In this document: in pieces, positions 25,070-33,235 of the stretch
How the letters are laid out: each line of letters starts with the position of its first letter
Position numbering within the stretch: position 1 is the stretch's first letter
Source: Leifsonia aquatica
GTDB lineage: Bacteria > Actinomycetota > Actinomycetes > Actinomycetales > Microbacteriaceae
Reading direction: 5' to 3'
Length of the DNA stretch: 64,000 bases
Assembly: GCF_014190775.1 (NCBI RefSeq)
Contig: NZ_JACHVP010000001.1
Coordinates: forward strand, 1,240,001-1,304,000
Notes under the pieces: model-generated
Databases searched by the model: none
What the model was told of the DNA's origin: nothing
Seen by the model: only the letters and a program-made list of their open reading frames with translations
Made by a program: the position numbers and the translations under genes

Positions 25070-26500
25070 TCAGGCGGTGATGGCGCGCGTCCCCGCGATG
25101 CGGGACTTCACGGCGTCGAGCTCGGCGGCATCCCGGTAGCGGCCGCCCCGGACCGTCCCGGCGATCCGATGGAGCGCGTCGACGCTCTCGAGAGGGTTCG
25201 CCTCCAGGAGCACGAGGTCGGCGCGCATTCCCTCGTCGACCGACCCCTGGTCCTGCGTCGTGCCGAAGAACTCGGCCGCGTTCGAGGTCGCCGCCCGCAG
25301 GACGCTCAGAGGCGACAATCCGGCCCCCGCCAGCTCGTCGAACTCCTGGTGCAGCGAATGACCGGGGATGACCCAACCGGCTCCGCACGAGTCCGTGCCG
25401 GTGAGGAGCTTGACGCCCTCCTCCTCGAAGATCTTCGTCAGCCGCAGTTGGAGGTCGTACGTGCGGCGGTAGGTCGCGTGCGCACTCTCACCCTGCTCAG
25501 CATACTTCGCGTTCGCCCGCTTCCACGACCGGACGGTGCTCTCCGCGATGTAGCGGAGCTCCGGGTCGGCCGTGTGCCGCGGGTCGTCCGCCAGCTCCTG
25601 CGTGCGCACGCGGATGAGCGTCGGGCACTGCCAGGTCTCGTTCTGGACGAACACGGCCGCCACCGCGCGCGCCTTCGCCTCGTCGAAGGTGTCGTCGGCA
25701 CGCGCGAGCAGCTCGATGTCCCGCGGCTTGTTCATCGTGACCGGGTTGATGACGATCTTCTTCAGGAGCCGGCCCATCAGCCGCGCGGCTCCGGGGAAGG
25801 TGAAGGACGGGACCTTCAGGCTGCGCGCCCCCGCCGCGGCCTCCGCGCGGATGCTCGACTCCGCGTCGGCCGTCGCGGCGGTGATCCCCACGCCCGGGCC
25901 GAGGTGCTCGATGCAGCGCATCCCGTGGCGGGACGCCTCCCGCACGTCGATGCCGTTCGGCAGGTGGCCCGCGACCGGGAGGCCCAGCACCGCCGCCTCG
26001 TCCAGCAGCGCCAGCAGCACCTCGGGCGTCACCGCGACCACCTTGACGAAGTCGGCGCCCGCGTCCTTCTGCTGCCGGATGGTCGTCAGCGCGGCGTCGA
26101 CCGTGCCGGCGTTCATCGGCATCAGCAGGTCGCCGGGTAGCGCGAGCAGCGCCGGCCCGCCGTCGGGAAGACCCAGTGCGGACCGTGCCCGCTCCGCGAG
26201 CAAGGCGGTCGACCCGCTCATCTGACGGAACCCGGTGATCCCGAACGCACCCATCAGCTCCAGGGCGGCCGCCGCGTCGGCGAGCCCGAGCGGATGCGCG
26301 TGGGCGTCGACATAGCCGGGGACGACGTACTTACTCCTCGCATCGACGACCTCCGCGTCAGTGTCGCCAAGCGTGCCCGCCGGGGCGATGCGCTCGATCA
26401 CCCCGTCGCGGAGGAGGAGGTCGACCTCCGGGCGCAGACCGCCGGCGAGCACGTCGACGACGGTGACGCCGCGCAGGATCAGTGGGCCGGTGACTCGCAT
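25070..26500 (-). CDS. Amidohydrolase family protein
   Basis: 476 aa TIM-barrel metal-dependent hydrolase. First metal ligands in VDAHAH (HxH), later VAGHLPNG, IEHLGPGVG and the LTGTDSCGA strand with the catalytic Asp. The N-terminal beta domain (LILRGVTVVDVLAGGLRPEVDL) and the C-terminal return ADLVLLEANPLESV are typical of the imidazolonepropionase/prolidase-like amidohydrolases. The substrate cannot be told from sequence. No export signal. Confidence 0.9.
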   Translation of the reverse strand: MRVTGPLILRGVTVVDVLAGGLRPEVDLLLRDGVIERIAPAGTLGDTDAEVVDARSKYVVPGYVDAHAHPLGLADAAAALELMGAFGITGFRQMSGSTALLAERARSALGLPDGGPALLALPGDLLMPMNAGTVDAALTTIRQQKDAGADFVKVVAVTPEVLLALLDEAAVLGLPVAGHLPNGIDVREASRHGMRCIEHLGPGVGITAATADAESSIRAEAAAGARSLKVPSFTFPGAARLMGRLLKKIVINPVTMNKPRDIELLARADDTFDEAKARAVAAVFVQNETWQCPTLIRVRTQELADDPRHTADPELRYIAESTVRSWKRANAKYAEQGESAHATYRRTYDLQLRLTKIFEEEGVKLLTGTDSCGAGWVIPGHSLHQEFDELAGAGLSPLSVLRAATSNAAEFFGTTQDQGSVDEGMRADLVLLEANPLESVDALHRIAGTVRGGRYRDAAELDAVKSRIAGTRAITA

Positions 26501-26623
26501 CGTTCCTCCAGTACTGGGACGGATGACGGCGGGGGAGCACCACGAACGCTACTCCGTATGGCTCGCCATCCTGCGCGGGCGACGAGCGAGCCGTAGCCTG
26601 GTGTCGACGAACGAAGGGACACC

Positions 26624-27532
26624 ATGTCGCACGCTGTCGTACTCACCGGATTCGGAGGGCCGGCGGTCCTGCAGTGGCGGGAGGTGGAGACGCCGTCCGC
26701 CGGGCCGGGCGAGATCCTCGTGCGGGTGAAGGCCGCGGGCGTCGGCCCGACCGACCTCGCCATCCGCGCCGGTCACCTGGCAAACGTCTTCCCGCAGGGC
26801 CCCGGATCCGTCCTCGGGTTCGAGGCGGCGGGAGTGGTCGAGCAGCTCGGCGCCGACGTCGACGATGTCGCGGTGGGCGACGAGGTCGCGGTGTACCTCC
26901 CCGGTCAGGGCGGCTACGGCGAGCTCGTCGCCGCCTCGGTCTGGCACGCGAAGCCCGCAGAGGTCAGCTGGCAGGAGGCAGCCGCACTGCCCGCATCGGC
27001 GGAGGCCGCCCTCGGGGTGCTGCGGCAGGTCCGCGCCGCCGAGGGCGACACGCTCGTCGTGCTCGGGGCCGCCGGCTCGGTCGGCGTCATCGCCGTGCAA
27101 CTCGCCCGCGCCTGGGGTGTCCGGGTGGTCGGAGCCGCATCCCCGCGCGACGAGGAGCTGATCACCTCCTTCGGCGCGGAATTCGTCCCGTACGGCGAGG
27201 GCGTGTTCGACCGGGTCTCCGCTGTGACCGAGCGTGTGGATGCCGTGGTCGACGTCGCCGGGCACGGCGGCCTCCCGGAGGCGGTGCGGGCGACCGGCGA
27301 CCCCTCGCGGGTCGTGACGCTCGCCGATCACGCCGGCGCCGCCGCCACGGGTGCGACCATGTCGAACCCGAGCCCGGACCGCGCCCCCGACGCACTGGCC
27401 GTGACACTGCCGATGCTCGCGGACGGCTCACTGCGCCTGAAGCGCAACCGTTCCGTCCCGTTCGCCGACGCGGCGGAGGCGCACCGCCTCCTCGAATCCG
27501 GGGAGACCCGCGACAAGATCGTCCTGGTGTAG
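26624..27532 (+). CDS. Zinc-independent NADPH:quinone oxidoreductase-type MDR protein
   Basis: 302 aa medium-chain reductase. GroES-like N-terminal domain (GEILVRVKAAGVGPTDLAIR, GFEAAGVVEQLGADVDDVAVGDEV) and Rossmann domain VLGAAGSVGVIAVQLARAWG. The zinc ligands of alcohol dehydrogenases are missing, placing it with quinone or enoyl reductases that use NADPH. Likely role is reducing reactive enones or quinones. It is convergent with the unknown gene at 27543. Confidence 0.92.
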   Translation: MSHAVVLTGFGGPAVLQWREVETPSAGPGEILVRVKAAGVGPTDLAIRAGHLANVFPQGPGSVLGFEAAGVVEQLGADVDDVAVGDEVAVYLPGQGGYGELVAASVWHAKPAEVSWQEAAALPASAEAALGVLRQVRAAEGDTLVVLGAAGSVGVIAVQLARAWGVRVVGAASPRDEELITSFGAEFVPYGEGVFDRVSAVTERVDAVVDVAGHGGLPEAVRATGDPSRVVTLADHAGAAATGATMSNPSPDRAPDALAVTLPMLADGSLRLKRNRSVPFADAAEAHRLLESGETRDKIVLV

Positions 27533-27542
27533 CGGGCTCGAC

Positions 27543-28436
27543 TCACGCCCACTGCTCGAAGACCATGAACGGCACGCGCGCGTGCCAGGTCTGGAACGCC
27601 TTGCTCGACCCGAAGGTGTCCTTGGTCGAGAAGTCGATGCCGCCGTTCATCCAGAACCAGACGAGATACCAGTCGTTGCTGCTCGCCCAGAAGTAGTTCT
27701 GGTTCGGCCAGTAGCCGCCTCCGCTGTCGCTGTGGTCCTCGTACCAGGAGGTGCCGTCGGCCCACAGTTGGTCGCGGGTGTCGAGGATCGTCTCCAGGTC
27801 GCCCGGCCCGCGGCGGTGCTGCACCATCACGCAGAGCTGGGCGCGGTTGTGGGCGACCTGCAGGCTCGAGCTGTCGGCCCAGTCGTACTCGTAGTCCACC
27901 AGTCCGGAGACGCGCACGTAGGTCGAGGGCGCTTTCGGCTTGAACCACAGCCCCAGACCGGCGCCCGCATACATCCACCCGCCCTCGGCCACCGGACGGT
28001 CGACGTAGGTCTCGGTGAGGTCGATGAACATGCTCGCCTGCTGCTTGTAGACGCTCGGACCGTGCGCCGCGGTTCCGGCCGCACCGGGCGGCTGGAAGGT
28101 CGTCCAGGTCGCGTCGTACGGCGGAGTGGCGAAGGAGAGCCGGTCGCTCGTGCCCGTGGTGACCAGGCTCAGCGTGTGCAGCTCGCCGGGGGACGGCTGC
28201 ACCTCGCGCGGCACGGCGACGGGAGCCTCCAGGCGTCCGAGCGCCCGCGTCAGCTCCGCGATGCGCTCGTCGCCGCGCAGCGCCTGGCCCACCACCTCGG
28301 CGCGGCGAGACGCGCGGAGGTACGCGTTGCGAGACTTTCGCACCTCACGGTCGAACAAGCGGTCGAGGGCCAGAGACGCCTCCGGCTCGTCCGGCTTCTC
28401 CTCCGCCGTTCTCGTGTTCTCCGGTTGGCTGGACAT
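27543..28436 (-). CDS. Unrecognised protein with aromatic-rich beta C-terminal domain
   Basis: 297 aa; ATG at 28436 with GGAGG upstream. I do not recognise the family. Residues 1-85 are charged and helical (a predicted coil rich in Arg/Glu/Ala). Residues 100-297 are beta-rich and unusually high in Trp and Tyr, with WADSSSLQVAHNRAQLCVMV, WYEDHSDSGGGYWPNQNYFW and WYLVWFWMNGGIDF. There is no signal peptide or membrane helix, so it is either cytoplasmic or exported by an unknown path. A lectin-like, capsid-like or beta-sandwich fold is possible. No neighbours inform on its role. Confidence 0.8.
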   Translation of the reverse strand: MSSQPENTRTAEEKPDEPEASLALDRLFDREVRKSRNAYLRASRRAEVVGQALRGDERIAELTRALGRLEAPVAVPREVQPSPGELHTLSLVTTGTSDRLSFATPPYDATWTTFQPPGAAGTAAHGPSVYKQQASMFIDLTETYVDRPVAEGGWMYAGAGLGLWFKPKAPSTYVRVSGLVDYEYDWADSSSLQVAHNRAQLCVMVQHRRGPGDLETILDTRDQLWADGTSWYEDHSDSGGGYWPNQNYFWASSNDWYLVWFWMNGGIDFSTKDTFGSSKAFQTWHARVPFMVFEQWA

Positions 28437-28590
28437 GGGGACCTCCACAGAGCTGCGTGCATCTCACGAACAGGCTCGGGTCGTTCGCGCGACACGTTAA
28501 GCCCGCGGCGCGCCGCGCGGCAACAGCCAGTTGACGGGCATCCTCCGGTCTGTCAGGTTGGATTCCGTCCGCTCACCCCCGGAGGCTCAC

Positions 28591-29217
28591 ATGACCGTTC
28601 GCGTCGATCTCAACATCTCCCTCGACGGCGTCGTGGTGCCGGAGGATCCGATGGGCGCGGAGTGGGGACGGCTGGTCGAGCACTACACCGCGACCCGCAC
28701 CTTCCACGAGCGCGTGTTCCACGACACGTCGGGCGCCGGGACCACGGGTGTGGACGACCGCTACGCCGCCGCGTACTTCGAGGGCATCGGCGCCGAGATC
28801 ATGGGCGCCGGGATGTTCGGCCTGCACACCTACCCCGACGACCCCGACTGGCGCGGCTGGTGGGGCGACGAGCCGCCGTTCCAGGCGCCCGTGCTCGTGC
28901 TCACGCACCGGGAGCGGCCCCCGATCGAGTTCGCCAACGGGACGCGCTTCGAGTTCCTCGCCACGACGCCCGAGGCGGCTCTGGAGCGCGCCACGGCGCT
29001 GGCCGGCGACGCCGACGTGCGAATCGGCGGGGGAGCGGACGTCGTCCGCACCTTCCTGGCCGCGGGGCTCGTGGACCGCATCCACGTCGCCGTCTCGCCC
29101 ATCATCCTCGGCGAGGGCACCCGGCTCTGGGACGGTCTGAGCGACCTCGACCTCGGCTACACCGCGACGTCGGAGGTCGCCGAGAGCGGCGTCATCCACG
29201 TCACGTTCACGCGCTGA
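28591..29217 (+). CDS. Dihydrofolate reductase-family (RibD C-terminal) protein
   Basis: 208 aa, start set by GGAGG just before ATG 28591. RibD_C fold: DLNISLDGVVVPEDP at the N-terminus, GAGMFGLHTY, LVLTHRER, DVRIGGGADVVRTFLAAGLV and IHVAVSPIILGEGTRLWDGL. Stand-alone members are NADPH-dependent reductases of unknown substrate. A second, different member of this family lies at 34529-35110. Confidence 0.93.
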   Translation: MTVRVDLNISLDGVVVPEDPMGAEWGRLVEHYTATRTFHERVFHDTSGAGTTGVDDRYAAAYFEGIGAEIMGAGMFGLHTYPDDPDWRGWWGDEPPFQAPVLVLTHRERPPIEFANGTRFEFLATTPEAALERATALAGDADVRIGGGADVVRTFLAAGLVDRIHVAVSPIILGEGTRLWDGLSDLDLGYTATSEVAESGVIHVTFTR

Positions 29218-29227
29218 GACGGCGACG

Positions 29228-29719
29228 TCACGGGACGGGCGGGGTCCAGGCGGGCGTGCCGTCGACCGCCTGTGAGATCCGGCGCGCGATGACACCGAGC
29301 TGTCGTGCCTGCGCCGGGGTGAGGGCGTCGAAGACCAACCTTTGGACGAGCTCCTCGTGCGCGGGCGAGGACTCCTCGACCTTCTCGTGCCCGCTGTCCG
29401 TGAGCACGGCGAGGGTGAACCGTCCGTCGGACGGGTCGACGACGCGGCGGACCCAGCCTTTCTTCTCGAGCCGGGTGACTGCGCGGGAGAGCCGGGAGAG
29501 GGTGGAGCTGGCGTAGCCGGCGAGCGTGCTCATCCGCAGCGTGCGATCCGGCGCCGTATCGAGGGCGTAGAGCACCCCGTGCTCGAAGTGCGTGAGCCCG
29601 CTGTCGCGCTGGAGCTGGGCGTCCAGCGCCGCCGGCAACCGCTCCAGCATCGTGGCCAGGGCGGCCCAGACCTCCAGCTTCTCCGCGCTCCATCCAGCTG
29701 ACTCCGACGGCTTCGACAT
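29228..29719 (-). CDS. MarR-family regulator, divergent from SDR
   Basis: 163 aa. Winged helix: TLRMSTLAGYASSTLSRLSR, TRLEKKGWVRRVVDPSDGRF with TLAVLTDSG wing. The N-terminal LTHFEHGVLYALDTAP helix is typical of MarR dimerisation. The divergent SDR gene at 29827 and the two matching palindromes between them (29740-29757 and 29772-29789) indicate autoregulation and control of the SDR gene. Ligand unknown. Confidence 0.92.
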   Translation of the reverse strand: MSKPSESAGWSAEKLEVWAALATMLERLPAALDAQLQRDSGLTHFEHGVLYALDTAPDRTLRMSTLAGYASSTLSRLSRAVTRLEKKGWVRRVVDPSDGRFTLAVLTDSGHEKVEESSPAHEELVQRLVFDALTPAQARQLGVIARRISQAVDGTPAWTPPVP

Positions 29720-29739
29720 GACGTCAGCGTAGGGCGATT

Positions 29740-29789
29740 GACTTGCTCAAGCAAGTCACGCCGCGTACAGTCACTTTCCTGAGCAAGTG
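29740..29789. promoter_or_regulatory. Paired MarR operators in divergent promoter
   Basis: Site 1, 29740-29757, is GACTTGCTCAAGCAAGTC: 8-bp perfect arms with a 2-nt centre. Site 2, 29772-29789, is CACTTTCCTGAGCAAGTG: the same half-site with one mismatch in the left arm. Centres are 32 bp apart, about three helical turns, so two dimers could bind the same DNA face. They lie between the MarR start (29719) and the SDR start (29827). Confidence 0.85.
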
Positions 29790-29826
29790 AATGGCGCACT
29801 CGGCGCCATCCGGACCAGGGGAGAGC

Positions 29827-30618
29827 ATGGAACTGCAATTGCAGGGCAGGAGCGCATTCATCAGCGGATCGACGCAGGGGATCGGCTACGCCATCGCCTC
29901 GGCATTGGCCGCCGAGGGAGTGCGCGTGACTGTGAACGGCCGGGACGCGGCGCGAGTGGACGCGGCGGTCGAGCGGCTCCGTCGCGAGCATCCGGGGTCG
30001 GAGCCGTCGGGTCTCGTCGCCGACTTCGGTTCTCCGGAGCAGGTGGGGAGGCTGCTGGAGGCCCTCGGCGACGTCGACATCCTGGTCAATAATGTCGGGC
30101 TTTTCGGCCTGGCCCCGTTCGAGGACGTCGACGACGACGAGTGGGCCCGCTATTTCGAGGTCAACGTCATGAGCGGCGTGCGCTTGGCGCGGCATCTGCT
30201 CGGCGGCATGCTCGAGCGCGGCTGGGGGCGCATCCTCTTCATCAGCAGCGAGTCCGGTGTGAACGTGCCGGCCGACATGGTGCACTACGGCGTGACCAAG
30301 GCCGCGATGCTCGCGCTCACCAACGGTCTCGCCAAGCGAACGCGCGGGACGGCCGTCACGGTGAACGCCATCCTGGGCGGCCCCACCTACTCGGACGGCG
30401 TCGCCGCGACGGTCGAGGCGATCGCCGAGGCGCAGTCCCTCCCGGCCGAGGCCATGAAGCAGGCCATCATCGGGCAGAACGGCACGACTCTCCTGGAGCG
30501 CTTCATCGAACCGCGGGAGATCGCGAGTCTCGCGACGTACCTCGCGAGCCCGCTGGCGTCGGCGACGAACGGGGCCGCATTGCGTGCCGACGGCGGCGTG
30601 CTCACCGGGATGCTCTGA
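29827..30618 (+). CDS. SDR family oxidoreductase
   Basis: 263 aa classical SDR. Cofactor motif GSTQGIGYAI, NNVG (LVNNVGLFG), catalytic Ser in FISSESG, and YGVTK (Y-x3-K). The acidic/basic pattern after strand 2 (VNGRDAAR) suggests NADPH. The end (EIASLATYLASPLASATNGA) is usual for 3-oxoacyl-ACP reductase-like SDRs. It is probably repressed by the divergent MarR protein through the two palindromes upstream. Confidence 0.93.
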   Translation: MELQLQGRSAFISGSTQGIGYAIASALAAEGVRVTVNGRDAARVDAAVERLRREHPGSEPSGLVADFGSPEQVGRLLEALGDVDILVNNVGLFGLAPFEDVDDDEWARYFEVNVMSGVRLARHLLGGMLERGWGRILFISSESGVNVPADMVHYGVTKAAMLALTNGLAKRTRGTAVTVNAILGGPTYSDGVAATVEAIAEAQSLPAEAMKQAIIGQNGTTLLERFIEPREIASLATYLASPLASATNGAALRADGGVLTGML

Positions 30619-30688
30619 CGGCACGCGTCGCCAGGTCGTCCGTCCCGTCCGGAGGAGTACCGTCAGGGGCGGACCGAAGGAGGCGCAC

Positions 30689-31279
30689 GTGCCGGACACC
30701 TACGCGGGCCCCGTGGCCGCCGGACTGTCGACGACGGAGTTCGTCCTGCGTCCGATCACCGCGGACGATGCGGCGAACGACCACGCAGCAGTGATGGACA
30801 CGCGGGACGACCTGCGGCTCTGGGAGCAGACCTCGTGGCCGGAGGACGACTTCACCATCGAGGCGAACCGGGAGGACCTCCGGTCGCTGGAGGAACGTCA
30901 TGCCGCCGGCCGCGCCTTCACTTACACGGTCCTGGCGCCCGCGACGGGGGAGTGCTGGGGGTGCGTCTACCTGTTCCCGACGACCGCGACCTTCCTGACG
31001 AAGGCGACCGTCACCCCGGTCGGCGACGCCGTATGGGCGGACGTCGAGCTCGTCGTCTACTTCTGGACGCGCCGCGCCAGGACCCCCGAGGGCATGGACG
31101 CGCGGCTGCTCGCCGCCCTGCGCTCGTGGCTCGTCGACGAATGGCGGGTCGCGCACCCGGTCTTCGTCGCGAGCGAGCGGTTCACGCACCAGGCCGAGCT
31201 GCTGCGCGCCGGCGACCTGCGCCTGCGGTTCGAGCTCGTCGAGCCCGGCAAACCGGGGGCGTATCTCGGCTTCGGGTGA
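30689..31279 (+). CDS. GNAT-type N-acetyltransferase-like protein
   Basis: 196 aa; GTG 30689 chosen because GAAGGAGG lies 5-6 nt upstream. The layout resembles GNAT proteins: TEFVLRPITADDAANDHAAV at the start, a middle strand TYTVLAPATGECWGCVYLFP and ELVVYFWTRRARTPEGMDAR before the acetyl-CoA-binding turn, which is poorly conserved here. The specific substrate is unknown. It follows the SDR gene by 70 nt on the same strand. Confidence 0.78.
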   Translation: MPDTYAGPVAAGLSTTEFVLRPITADDAANDHAAVMDTRDDLRLWEQTSWPEDDFTIEANREDLRSLEERHAAGRAFTYTVLAPATGECWGCVYLFPTTATFLTKATVTPVGDAVWADVELVVYFWTRRARTPEGMDARLLAALRSWLVDEWRVAHPVFVASERFTHQAELLRAGDLRLRFELVEPGKPGAYLGFG

Positions 31280-31317
31280 GCCTGGCCTCCCTGCCTCAAG
31301 CGGATTAGCATCGCGCC

Positions 31318-31800
31318 ATGCCAGCTGAGCAGACCGGTGGGGACGAGCAGTCCGGCGCAGACGAGCAGTCAGGCGGGGACTTCGCCCTGCCGGAGGCCAT
31401 GACCGGTCGCGCGAGCCCGGCGAAGGCGGCGGTCGGCGACAAGCCTGTCTTCGCCTACATCGCGAGCCTGCCCCAGCCGCAGCGCGGAATCGCAGAGGCG
31501 GTCGACGCCCTGGCGGCGGCGACCCTCCCGAACCTCCAGCGCTCCGTCAAATGGGGCATGGCGTACTACGGGGTCGGTGACGGCTGGTGCTTCTCCAGCG
31601 GCGGCTTCGCCGGGCACGTCAAACTCATGTTCATCAACGGCACCGCCCTCGACCCGGTGCCGCCGGTGACCCCGATCGGGATGGGCAAGGCGACCCGCGG
31701 GGTTGAGCTGGCCTCGATCGACGACCTCGACGAGCGGCAGGTGGCCGAGTGGATGCGGCAGGTCACCTCCGCGCCCGGCGTCGGAGGCGGGAGGCGGTGA
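31318..31800 (+). CDS. DUF1801 (YdhG-like) family protein
   Basis: 160 aa. The DUF1801 domain covers the C-terminal 115 residues (VFAYIASLPQPQRGIAEAVDALA, VKWGMAYYGVGDGWC, GHVKLMFINGTAL). The first 25 residues are a Gln/Ser/Asp-rich repeat (GGDEQSGADEQSGGD) and may be untranslated if ATG at residue 28 is used. Function is unknown; the family is found with phosphatase or iron-related genes in some bacteria, but not here. Confidence 0.87.
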   Translation: MPAEQTGGDEQSGADEQSGGDFALPEAMTGRASPAKAAVGDKPVFAYIASLPQPQRGIAEAVDALAAATLPNLQRSVKWGMAYYGVGDGWCFSSGGFAGHVKLMFINGTALDPVPPVTPIGMGKATRGVELASIDDLDERQVAEWMRQVTSAPGVGGGRR

Positions 31801-31843
31801 CGCCGAGGGGATCCGCGCCGCAGCCGTGTCGCCGAGCGACCCG

Positions 31844-32617
31844 ATGAGCGGGACCCGGGGGACGACGCGCGACTCCTACGCCGACGCGCAGTACCGACCG
31901 CCCGCCGCGATCCGGTGGAATGGGTGGTGGTTCCTCGCCGCCGGCGCACTTCCGGTCGTTCTGACCGTCCTCTTCCGCGTCCTGCCCGTCGCGCTGCCGC
32001 AGCCTGTCGCGCTTCCCGTGAGCGTCGCGACCGTCGTGCTGAGCTACGCATGGATGGTGGCCACCCTGGTCGTCGCGTCGCGCGTCCGCGGGCTGAAGTC
32101 CCTCGAGAAGGACTTCGGTTGGACGATCGAGCCCGTCGACATCCTGATCGGAGCGGCCGCTGCGGTGCTGCTGATCGGCCTCGCGGCAGTCATGGCGCCG
32201 GCTATTCGGGCGCTCGGCACGCCGCAGACCAACGTCCACCTCACCGGAGACCACGTGTGGGACACGATCAGGGTCTTCCTGCTGCCCACGATCGTCGCCG
32301 CGCCGGTGGAGGAGTTGCTGTTCCGCGGTCTGCTGATGCGTTGGATCCGGATCTGGATCGTGCGGCGCCGACCCGAGGCCCAACCGTCCCGAGCCATCCA
32401 CGCGAGCGTGCTGATCTCGGCGGTCATCTTCGCAGCGACCCACCTCTACGAGGTCTCCACCCTCGCGGGCATCGCGAACCTCGGCCTCCGAACGTTGCTG
32501 CTCGGGATCGTCGCCGGCTACCTCGCCACGCGCACAGGCCGGCTGGGTCCCGCGGTGGTCACTCACGGGGTCCACAACGCCATCGTCGGCGTGCTGGCGC
32601 TGTCGTTCACCGCGTGA
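31844..32617 (+). CDS. CPBP-family intramembrane metalloprotease
   Basis: 257 aa with six to eight membrane helices. The CPBP/Abi motifs are clear: APVEELLFRGLLMRW (EExxxR), ISAVIFAATHLYE (FxxxH) and VVTHGVHNAIVG (HxxxN). Related to type II CAAX prenyl proteases; bacterial members act in bacteriocin self-immunity, protein maturation or unknown tasks. Start is ATG 31844; an in-frame GTG at 31826 is possible. A small two-helix protein gene follows at once. Confidence 0.92.
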   Translation: MSGTRGTTRDSYADAQYRPPAAIRWNGWWFLAAGALPVVLTVLFRVLPVALPQPVALPVSVATVVLSYAWMVATLVVASRVRGLKSLEKDFGWTIEPVDILIGAAAAVLLIGLAAVMAPAIRALGTPQTNVHLTGDHVWDTIRVFLLPTIVAAPVEELLFRGLLMRWIRIWIVRRRPEAQPSRAIHASVLISAVIFAATHLYEVSTLAGIANLGLRTLLLGIVAGYLATRTGRLGPAVVTHGVHNAIVGVLALSFTA

Positions 32618-32632
32618 GGACGGGGCCAACGA

Positions 32633-32884
32633 ATGAACCCGGAGATTCCGCGTCGAACGCGACGGATGCGCCGTTTCGCCGTCGCCGCGTGGACCGTCGG
32701 ACCTGTCGTCTCTTTCAGCGCGGTCGTGGTCGACCTCGTCGCGCCGGAGAGCCACCTCGCTTGGTTACGAGCACTGCTGCTCTTCGCCGGCACCGGAGTA
32801 TTCGCGGCGGGATGGGGGCTCTGGTACCGCTCCGACCCGGTGTTCGACCCCGCCTACGATCCCGACGGCGCAGGGGATCAGTAG
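32633..32884 (+). CDS. Small two-helix membrane protein
   Basis: 83 aa, not recognised. Basic N-terminus (RRTRRMRRF), two hydrophobic helices near residues 16-36 and 43-62, and an acidic, Asp/Pro-rich tail (DPVFDPAYDPDGAGDQ). It starts 15 nt after the CPBP protease gene on the same strand, which suggests co-expression and possibly a partner or substrate role. No strong ribosome-binding site. Confidence 0.6.
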   Translation: MNPEIPRRTRRMRRFAVAAWTVGPVVSFSAVVVDLVAPESHLAWLRALLLFAGTGVFAAGWGLWYRSDPVFDPAYDPDGAGDQ

Positions 32885-32885
32885 G

Positions 32886-33107
32886 TCATTCGTGCGTCCG
32901 CCCCTGCGGCCCGAGGGAGGCGATCCACCGCTGCCAGCGCACGAGAACCCGCGGTTCCGCCGTGTGCTGGTGCGGCTGGTGCGGGTGGTTGCCGCGCCCC
33001 TGGTGTCCTCGGACGGTGCGGGAGCGGTTCTGCGCGGGACGGCTGTCATCGTGTTCGGGCACGCCCGGGATGCGGTGGGTGAGGGTGTGGAATCGTTCGC
33101 TGATCAT
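32886..33107 (-). CDS. Small basic, His/Arg-rich protein divergent from TetR gene
   Basis: 73 aa, unrecognised. Support comes from an AAGGAG ribosome-binding site 10 nt before ATG 33107, from strongly GC-biased third codon positions and from its place opposite the TetR gene, where the regulator's target is expected. The protein is polar and His/Arg/Gln-rich (HQGRGNHPHQPHQHTAE) and has no known domain. It could be a genuine small target or the remnant of a lost gene. Confidence 0.42.
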   Translation of the reverse strand: MISERFHTLTHRIPGVPEHDDSRPAQNRSRTVRGHQGRGNHPHQPHQHTAEPRVLVRWQRWIASLGPQGRTHE

Positions 33108-33178
33108 GGTCGGTGCTCTCCTTCGGTGATGCCGGCGGCGTCGACGACCTCGACAACAGCTGCGTACATGTTCACCGT

Positions 33179-33215
33179 CCTAACGCTGTAAGGATGTTAA
33201 CCTTACGGTGTTAGG
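33179..33215. promoter_or_regulatory. TetR operator: 37-bp inverted repeat
   Basis: Two 15-bp arms, CCTAACGCTGTAAGG (33179-33193) and CCTTACGGTGTTAGG (33201-33215), match as inverted repeats at 13 of 15 positions around a 7-nt AT-rich centre. It lies between the small minus-strand gene (start 33107) and the TetR start at 33236, covering the likely promoter of the latter. A stretch of local AT enrichment makes it stand out. Confidence 0.87.
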
Positions 33216-33235
33216 CTGCGATGTCAAGGAGCCCG

